Shown here: positions 32,463 to 36,737 of the stretch, piece after piece
Layout of the letters: the number at the start of each line of letters is the position of its first letter
How positions within the stretch are numbered: position 1 is the stretch's first letter
Origin: an uncultured Oscillospiraceae bacterium
Lineage (GTDB): Bacteria > Bacillota > Clostridia > Oscillospirales > Ruminococcaceae
Reading direction: 5' to 3'
Length of the DNA stretch: 36,737 nt
Assembly (NCBI GenBank): GCA_934232845.1
Contig: CAKQGD010000014.1
Location: forward strand, 1 to 36,737
The notes under the pieces: generated by a model
Databases searched by the model: none
What the model saw: the letters and a program-made list of their open reading frames with translations, nothing else
What the model was told of the DNA's origin: nothing
Program-made: the position numbers and the translations under genes

Positions 32463-32502
32463 CGGGGATTTTAGACACTAAGAAAGAAAGCCCCGATTTT
32501 TT
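32463..32502 (+). terminator. Terminator or attenuator between the two secreted protein genes
   Basis: CGGGG (32463-32467) pairs with CCCCG (32491-32495), extended by flanking A and T runs, with a 23-nt loop and a following ATTTTTT. The stem is short and the loop large, so read-through into the next gene is likely. Confidence 0.5.
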
Positions 32503-32507
32503 AGAAA

Positions 32508-32525
32508 AAAATCATACATGATTTT
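32508..32525. repeat. Palindrome next to the ribosome site of the second secreted protein gene
   Basis: AAAATCAT and ATGATTTT are perfect 8-bp inverted repeats around a 2-nt centre, ending one base before AGGAGG (32527-32532). It might be a protein-binding site or a weak RNA hairpin. It also competes with the T-tract of the preceding hairpin, because GATTTTTT (32495-32502) can pair with AAAAAATC (32506-32513). Confidence 0.4.
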
Positions 32526-32541
32526 CAGGAGGTATGTACAA

Positions 32542-33498
32542 ATGAAACGGTTTGTTTCCCTGACCCTTGCACTTGCGATGCTGCTGTCGCTGACGGTCGT
32601 TACCGTGAGTGCGTCAAGTCTGACAGAAGGCGATATCTGCACTGCGGACGGTTCTGAAGTAGATGAGATTCTGGATACGGTTGCACCCGGGCAGACGATT
32701 TATGTTGCGATTTGTGAGCGCAACAATGAGGATAAGGTCGAAAAGATCCGCATTGAGGCCGATGATTCCGAGAGCAAGGCGCTGATTGCCAACTCCAGCA
32801 AGGTTCCGATCGCCACTTTGAAATACGGCGGTGAAAGATGGTATTTTGCCAAGCTGACGGTCAGAACGATTTCTGCCGACGATTATGACGAAGACGATGA
32901 TTATTACTACGAGGGCGAGCTCGAGATTACTTACGAAGAAAGTGATGACGATGTGATCTCCCTTAGTTTTGATGTCAAGTATGACGAGCAGGACGCCTAC
33001 CACGGTACGTTCTACTCTTATCCCACGTTCTTCACCTATAAGAGAGACGACGAAATCGACATCAGCGATGAAGACAGCAACATTACGCTTGAGGGCAAAG
33101 CGAGCGGCACCGGCAAGGTGATCGCATCTGTCGATACCGATACGATCGACGCGCTGGAAGATAAATACGGCGAAAAGGCGAATATGGATTACTACACATG
33201 CTCCGGTAAGTTCACCCGTATTAAAAACGCCGTTCTGACGATCGAGGCGGACGGCAGCCGTTACCTCTATCAGTATTCTAACGGCAAGCTGACCAATCTC
33301 TCCGACTGCTATGACAAGGACGACGACTGCTTCTATATCGAGGGCAGCGGCAGCACCTTCACGCTTGGCACCTATGTGGTGTCCGATGCGAAGCTGTCCG
33401 GCTCTGTGACGTCTTCCTCCAGCCAGGCTTCCTCTTCCTCTCAGCAGCCCACGAACCCGACGGTTCCCCAAAACCCCGCTACCGGCGCTGCCGCCTGA
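32542..33498 (+). CDS. Secreted acidic protein of unknown function ending in NPATGAAA
   Basis: A 318-aa protein with a signal peptide (MKRFVSLTLALAMLLSLTVV, cleavage probably near VSA-SSL). The mature chain is strongly acidic, with DDYDEDDDYYYEGE near residues 114-127 and many DxD-type clusters that could bind cations. The C-terminal domain (YLYQYSNGKLTNLSDCYD, then LGTYVVSDAKL) matches that of the upstream gene, so the two are diverged paralogues. A linker rich in serine, glutamine and proline (SSSSQASSSSQQPTNPT) leads to the end VPQNPATGAAA. There is no transmembrane helix or basic tail after the motif, unlike a normal sortase substrate. AGGAGG lies 9 nt before the ATG. Function unknown. 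Confidence 0.8.
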   Translation: MKRFVSLTLALAMLLSLTVVTVSASSLTEGDICTADGSEVDEILDTVAPGQTIYVAICERNNEDKVEKIRIEADDSESKALIANSSKVPIATLKYGGERWYFAKLTVRTISADDYDEDDDYYYEGELEITYEESDDDVISLSFDVKYDEQDAYHGTFYSYPTFFTYKRDDEIDISDEDSNITLEGKASGTGKVIASVDTDTIDALEDKYGEKANMDYYTCSGKFTRIKNAVLTIEADGSRYLYQYSNGKLTNLSDCYDKDDDCFYIEGSGSTFTLGTYVVSDAKLSGSVTSSSSQASSSSQQPTNPTVPQNPATGAAA

Positions 33499-33512
33499 AT
33501 TGTCAGTTTTTT

Positions 33513-33552
33513 AAGGGACGTTCTGTACAAGAATGTCCCTTTGTCTTTTTTT
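33513..33552 (+). terminator. Rho-independent terminator after the secreted protein pair
   Basis: A 12-bp stem (33513-33524 with 33530-33541, one G-U pair) with a 5-nt loop is followed by TGTCTTTTTTT. It separates the pair from the proline genes. Confidence 0.85.
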
Positions 33553-33593
33553 CGCAGATTTTTTGCAAAAGCTTTTTCCTTTTTCAATAGATA

Positions 33594-33602
33594 TGCTATA
33601 AT
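33594..33602 (+). promoter_or_regulatory. Extended -10 promoter of proCBA
   Basis: TGCTATAAT is a perfect extended -10 element. The region 17-18 bp upstream is only T-rich (TTTTTC), so the promoter depends on the TGn extension. The leader to proC is about 80 nt and shows no recognised riboswitch or T-box. Confidence 0.6.
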
Positions 33603-33689
33603 ACCGGGAAAGACATGTGCTTCGCTTTGGCGCGTTTGATAAAACCTTCGCGCGAAAACACGATTTTGTTTTAAAAGGGATGTGTAAAG

Positions 33690-34496
33690 ATGAACAGAAG
33701 CTTTGGCTTTATCGGCTGCGGCACAATGGGCGGCGCGCTGGCCCGCGCCGCATGCAGGGGAGCGGGCGCAAAACAGATTGCGCTTTCCGATCATACCCCC
33801 GAAAAAGCGCTGGAACTGGCCAAAGAGCTCGGCTGCCGCGCGGCGGATAACGCGGCGGTTGCGGCCGAGTGCGACTTTATTTTTCTCGGGGTCAAGCCCC
33901 AGATGATGGCGGATATGCTTGCGGAAATTGCGCCTGTGCTTGCGTCGCGCACGACGCCGTTCGTGCTGGTCAGCATGGCGGCGGGGCTGACAATTGCCCG
34001 CATCCGTGCGCTGGCCGGGGGAGAGTACCCCACTGTGCGCATTATGCCGAACACCCCCTGCGCCGTCGGCGCGGGAATGGTTCTGTACTGTGCCGCGGAT
34101 GTCTGCGGCGCAGACTTAGACGATCTTCTTGCGGCGATGGCGCCTGCGGGGCGTTGGGATGAGCTGCAGGAGGGGCTGATCGATGCGGCGAGCAGCGTCA
34201 GCGGCTGCGGACCGGCGTTTGTGTATCTGTTTTTAGAGGGCCTTGCCGACGGAGCAGTCGCCTGCGGCCTGCCTCGGCAGAAGGCGCTGGAGTACGCCGC
34301 GCAGACGGCGATGGGAGCGGCACGGCTTCTTCTGGAGAGCGGCGCGCATCCCGGTGTGCTTAAGGACGGTGTCTGCAGCCCGGGCGGCACGACGATTCAG
34401 GGTGTGCGCGCATTGGAGGAGAGAGGCTTCCGCAGTGCATGTATGGAGGCTGTCATCGCCGCCTATGAAAAAAACAAGGACCTTGCAAAGGCCTGA
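33690..34496 (+). CDS. proC: Pyrroline-5-carboxylate reductase
   Basis: A 268-aa NAD(P)H-dependent enzyme for the last step of proline synthesis. The N-terminal dinucleotide motif is FIGCGTMGGALARAA. Later segments VRIMPNTPCAVGAGM, SSVSGCGPAFVYLFLEGLAD and the signature CSPGGTTIQGVRALEERGFR are diagnostic. AAAAGGGA lies upstream of the ATG at about 8 nt. First gene of the proline operon, 15 bp before proB. Confidence 0.95.
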   Translation: MNRSFGFIGCGTMGGALARAACRGAGAKQIALSDHTPEKALELAKELGCRAADNAAVAAECDFIFLGVKPQMMADMLAEIAPVLASRTTPFVLVSMAAGLTIARIRALAGGEYPTVRIMPNTPCAVGAGMVLYCAADVCGADLDDLLAAMAPAGRWDELQEGLIDAASSVSGCGPAFVYLFLEGLADGAVACGLPRQKALEYAAQTAMGAARLLLESGAHPGVLKDGVCSPGGTTIQGVRALEERGFRSACMEAVIAAYEKNKDLAKA

Positions 34497-34511
34497 CAGG
34501 GAGGGAACAAA

Positions 34512-35291
34512 ATGCGTATCGTGGTCAAGGTCGGCACCTCTACGCTGGCGCATGCAACCGGGCGGCTGGATATCCGCCATGTCGAGCGGCTGGTAAAGGT
34601 GCTCAGCGATCTGAAAAACAGCGGGCACGAGATTGTTCTCGTTTCAAGCGGTGCGATCGGTATGGGCGTCGGCAAGCTGCAGCTTGCCGAGAGACCGTCC
34701 GACATGCCGACAAAACAGGCTGCCGCCGCGGTCGGACAGTGCGAATTGATGTATACATACGACCGTCTTTTTGCGGATTATAACCACACGGTCGCACAGA
34801 TTCTTCTGACGGGCGAGGATGTGGAGCAGCCCGACCGGAGAAGGAATTTTGAGAATACGCTCTACCGCCTGCTTGAACTCGGCGCACTGCCCATCATCAA
34901 TGAGAACGATACGGTCGCTACGGCGGAAATTGCTGTCGGCGACAACGATACGCTGGCCGCCATCGTGGCAAAATGCGCCAAGGCGGATTTGCTGGTGCTG
35001 CTCAGCGATATCGAGGGGCTGTATACCGCAGACCCGAGGCGCGATCCGCAGGCACGGCTGATTCCCGTGGTGGAGGAGGTTACCTCTGATATCGAGGCCC
35101 TCGCGGGAGGAAAAGGCTCTTCTCTCGGCACGGGAGGAATGGAAACAAAGCTGCGCGCCGCGAAGATCGTGACAAAATCCGGCTGCGATATGATTATCAC
35201 GCAGGGAGCGGAGCCCGACCGGCTCTATGACATTGCCGAGGGAAAGAGTGTCGGCACGCGCTTTCTTGCGAAAAAGGAGGCGCAGGTATGA
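34512..35291 (+). CDS. proB: Glutamate 5-kinase (without PUA domain)
   Basis: A 259-aa amino acid kinase that phosphorylates glutamate at the start of proline synthesis, the usual site of proline feedback. The N-terminus MRIVVKVGTSTLAH is standard. ILVSSGAIGMG-like (IVLVSSGAIGMGVGKL), INENDTVAT and KGSSLGTGGMETKLRAAKI are typical. The chain stops after the kinase domain, so the C-terminal PUA domain of E. coli-type enzymes is absent, as in several Firmicutes. GGGAGGG lies about 7 nt before the ATG. Its stop overlaps proA as ATGA. Confidence 0.94.
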   Translation: MRIVVKVGTSTLAHATGRLDIRHVERLVKVLSDLKNSGHEIVLVSSGAIGMGVGKLQLAERPSDMPTKQAAAAVGQCELMYTYDRLFADYNHTVAQILLTGEDVEQPDRRRNFENTLYRLLELGALPIINENDTVATAEIAVGDNDTLAAIVAKCAKADLLVLLSDIEGLYTADPRRDPQARLIPVVEEVTSDIEALAGGKGSSLGTGGMETKLRAAKIVTKSGCDMIITQGAEPDRLYDIAEGKSVGTRFLAKKEAQV

Positions 35292-36547
35292 CCACGCATG
35301 AAATCTTAGAGGCCGCCCGCACGGCAAAAGGCTTTCTCGCCGCAGCGTCCTCCGATCTGAAAAATCATGCGCTGCTTTGTATGGCGGACGCTCTTTTAAA
35401 GGATACCGGCGCGATTTTGGCTGCAAATGCACAGGATCTTGCCGCCGCGCGCGGCAAGATCAGCGACGTGATGCTTGACCGTCTCGCACTCAGCGAAAGC
35501 CGGATTCGCGGCATGGCCGACGGTATGCGGCAGGTCGCCGCTCTGCCCGACCCTGTTGGACGCGTGCTGCGCTCGTTTGACCGCCCCAGCGGCATTCATG
35601 TAGAAAAGCGTGCCGTTCCGATGGGGGTTGTCGCGATTATTTACGAGAGCCGCCCCAATGTGACGAGCGACGCCGCCGCTCTTGCGCTCAAGAGCGGGAA
35701 TGCCTGTGTGCTCCGCTGCGGAAAAGAAGCGTGGAACAGCTGCCATGCTGTCGTGCAGGCGCTGCGCCGCGGCGCCGTGTGCGCGGGACTTCCCGAGGCA
35801 AGCGTGGCGCTGATTGAGGATACGACGCGCGAAAGCGCCCGCGAGCTGATGACGGCGGTGGGGTTTGTCGATCTTCTGATTCCGCGCGGCGGCGCAGGAC
35901 TGATCCGCGCCTGTGTAGAGACGGCGCGTGTTCCCTGCATTCAGACCGGAACAGGCATCTGCCACGTTTATGTGGATAGAGAGGCCGATTTTCAAAAGGC
36001 GCTTGCCATCATCGAAAATGCAAAGACGAGCCGCCCGAGCGTCTGCAACGCCGAGGAGGTCTGTCTTGTTCACCGCAGTATTGCGGGCGATTTTCTTCCG
36101 ATGCTGCACGAGCGTCTGACCGCCGCCCGCGAAAAGGCGGGGCTTGTGCCCGTCGAGATGCGCCTCGACAAAGAAGCGTCTGCTCTGATTTCGGGAACGC
36201 CGGCCGGCCCGGATGACTTTGATACCGAATTTTTGGACTACATTCTTGCGGTGAAGGTTGTCGGCGGTGTGGATGAGGCCATGGCGCATATCGCGGCGCA
36301 TTCGACCGGCCACAGCGACGCCATTGTGACGGAAAATCCCGATACGGCGGCGGCTTTTGTGTCCGGTGTGGACAGCGCGGCGGTCTATGTCAACGTCAGT
36401 ACGCGCTTTACCGACGGCGGAGAGTTTGGTCTCGGCTGTGAGATGGGCATCAGCACGCAAAAACTTCATGCCCGCGGCCCGATGGGCCTTGAGGAACTGT
36501 GCAGCTATAAATATGTTGTGACGGGCGACGGACAGATCAGAATTTAA
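35288..36547 (+). CDS. proA: Glutamate-5-semialdehyde dehydrogenase
   Basis: A 419-aa NADPH-dependent reductase of gamma-glutamyl phosphate, the second step of proline synthesis. Segments VPMGVVAIIYESRPNVTSDA, ALKSGNACVLRCGKEAW and the catalytic cysteine region SRPSVCNAEEVCLVH identify it, as does the C-terminal FTDGGEFGLGCEMGIST. Length is normal. It is translationally coupled to proB by a 4-bp overlap and is the last gene in the window. Confidence 0.96.
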   Translation: MTTHEILEAARTAKGFLAAASSDLKNHALLCMADALLKDTGAILAANAQDLAAARGKISDVMLDRLALSESRIRGMADGMRQVAALPDPVGRVLRSFDRPSGIHVEKRAVPMGVVAIIYESRPNVTSDAAALALKSGNACVLRCGKEAWNSCHAVVQALRRGAVCAGLPEASVALIEDTTRESARELMTAVGFVDLLIPRGGAGLIRACVETARVPCIQTGTGICHVYVDREADFQKALAIIENAKTSRPSVCNAEEVCLVHRSIAGDFLPMLHERLTAAREKAGLVPVEMRLDKEASALISGTPAGPDDFDTEFLDYILAVKVVGGVDEAMAHIAAHSTGHSDAIVTENPDTAAAFVSGVDSAAVYVNVSTRFTDGGEFGLGCEMGISTQKLHARGPMGLEELCSYKYVVTGDGQIRI

Positions 36548-36737
36548 GCTGCCCGGCAGCAAATCACATTCAGAGAAAAACTTCGCGATTCTGCGGATCT
36601 TTCCCTCTAACACGGCATTGCTTCCGGCAGAAACCGGTGATGGTCCTCCCGGTTTGGCGCCCTTACGGATGCGAACGAATCAAAAGCTGTGATTTGTATT
36701 GATTTTTAGCCGTTTCCGGCGCTTTCGGCTGAAATGC
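36548..36737. other. Downstream region of proA, structured but unassigned
   Basis: The 190 bp to the window end show no credible gene. A 5-bp hairpin (GCTGC-ccg-GCAGC) follows the stop, a 6-bp stem AACCGG/CCGGTT lies near 36634-36656, and the arms CAAATCACA (36560-36568) and TGTGATTTG (36690-36698) are 9-bp inverted repeats about 120 bp apart. No T-tract terminator and no known RNA family were recognised. Confidence 0.3.

Noticed and set aside
1..36737. CRISPR array, insertion sequence, prophage or integrative element
   Set aside because: No spaced direct repeats, transposase, integrase or tRNA-proximal attachment repeat was seen. The single tRNA is intact, with no duplicate end noticed.

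Overview
The window looks like chromosomal core metabolism of an anaerobic, moderately GC-rich member of the Clostridia, most likely near the Oscillospirales/Ruminococcaceae. This is inferred from gene families, not from a search. Pointers are a multidomain flavodiiron protein, an oxygen-sensitive glycyl radical enzyme with its activase, a YtvI-like sporulation-family membrane protein, sigma-A-type promoters, strong AGGAGG ribosome binding sites and several TTG starts. No CRISPR array, insertion sequence, prophage or rRNA gene was seen.

Layout. (1) 1-3190, +: the 3' part of a flavodiiron/flavin reductase/double-rubredoxin protein, then a PLP enzyme of the methionine gamma-lyase/aluminium resistance family. 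(2) 3456-5515, +: a TetR regulator with its own promoter and operator, followed by a MATE efflux gene carrying three frameshifts. (3) 5720-6701, +: a CorA-type metal transporter. (4) 6859-12915, +: a probable five-gene operon of glycyl radical enzyme YjjI, activase YjjW and a nucleoside-type (BMP family) ABC transporter (ATPase plus two permeases, no binding protein). (5) 13287-14345, -: YtvI/AI-2E family membrane protein. (6) 14564-18547, +: ACT protein PheB, homoserine dehydrogenase, homoserine kinase and aspartate kinase, the last with a well-formed internal start for a separate regulatory subunit. (7) 18680-23977, -: glutamate synthase, with a full-length large subunit but a small subunit of only 258 aa that has lost its NADPH domain. 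(8) 24210-24296, -: tRNA-Leu(UAA). (9) 24502-31146, -: argG-argH-argC-argB-argD-argF behind a promoter overlapped by an ARG-box-like site. (10) 31472-33498, +: two related secreted proteins ending in a bare NPxTGA motif. (11) 33594-36547, +: proC-proB-proA.

How the genes work together. Most of the window is glutamate- and aspartate-family amino acid synthesis: glutamate synthase supplies glutamate, which feeds the arginine and proline genes, while aspartate kinase, homoserine dehydrogenase and homoserine kinase run towards threonine. The most interesting accessory unit is yjjI-yjjW joined to a nucleoside transporter. In E. coli the same orphan glycyl radical pair sits next to the deoCABD nucleoside catabolism genes, so two different contexts point to a nucleoside- or deoxyribose-derived substrate. 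The second most interesting is the miniature GltD, which raises the question of what donates electrons to this glutamate synthase.
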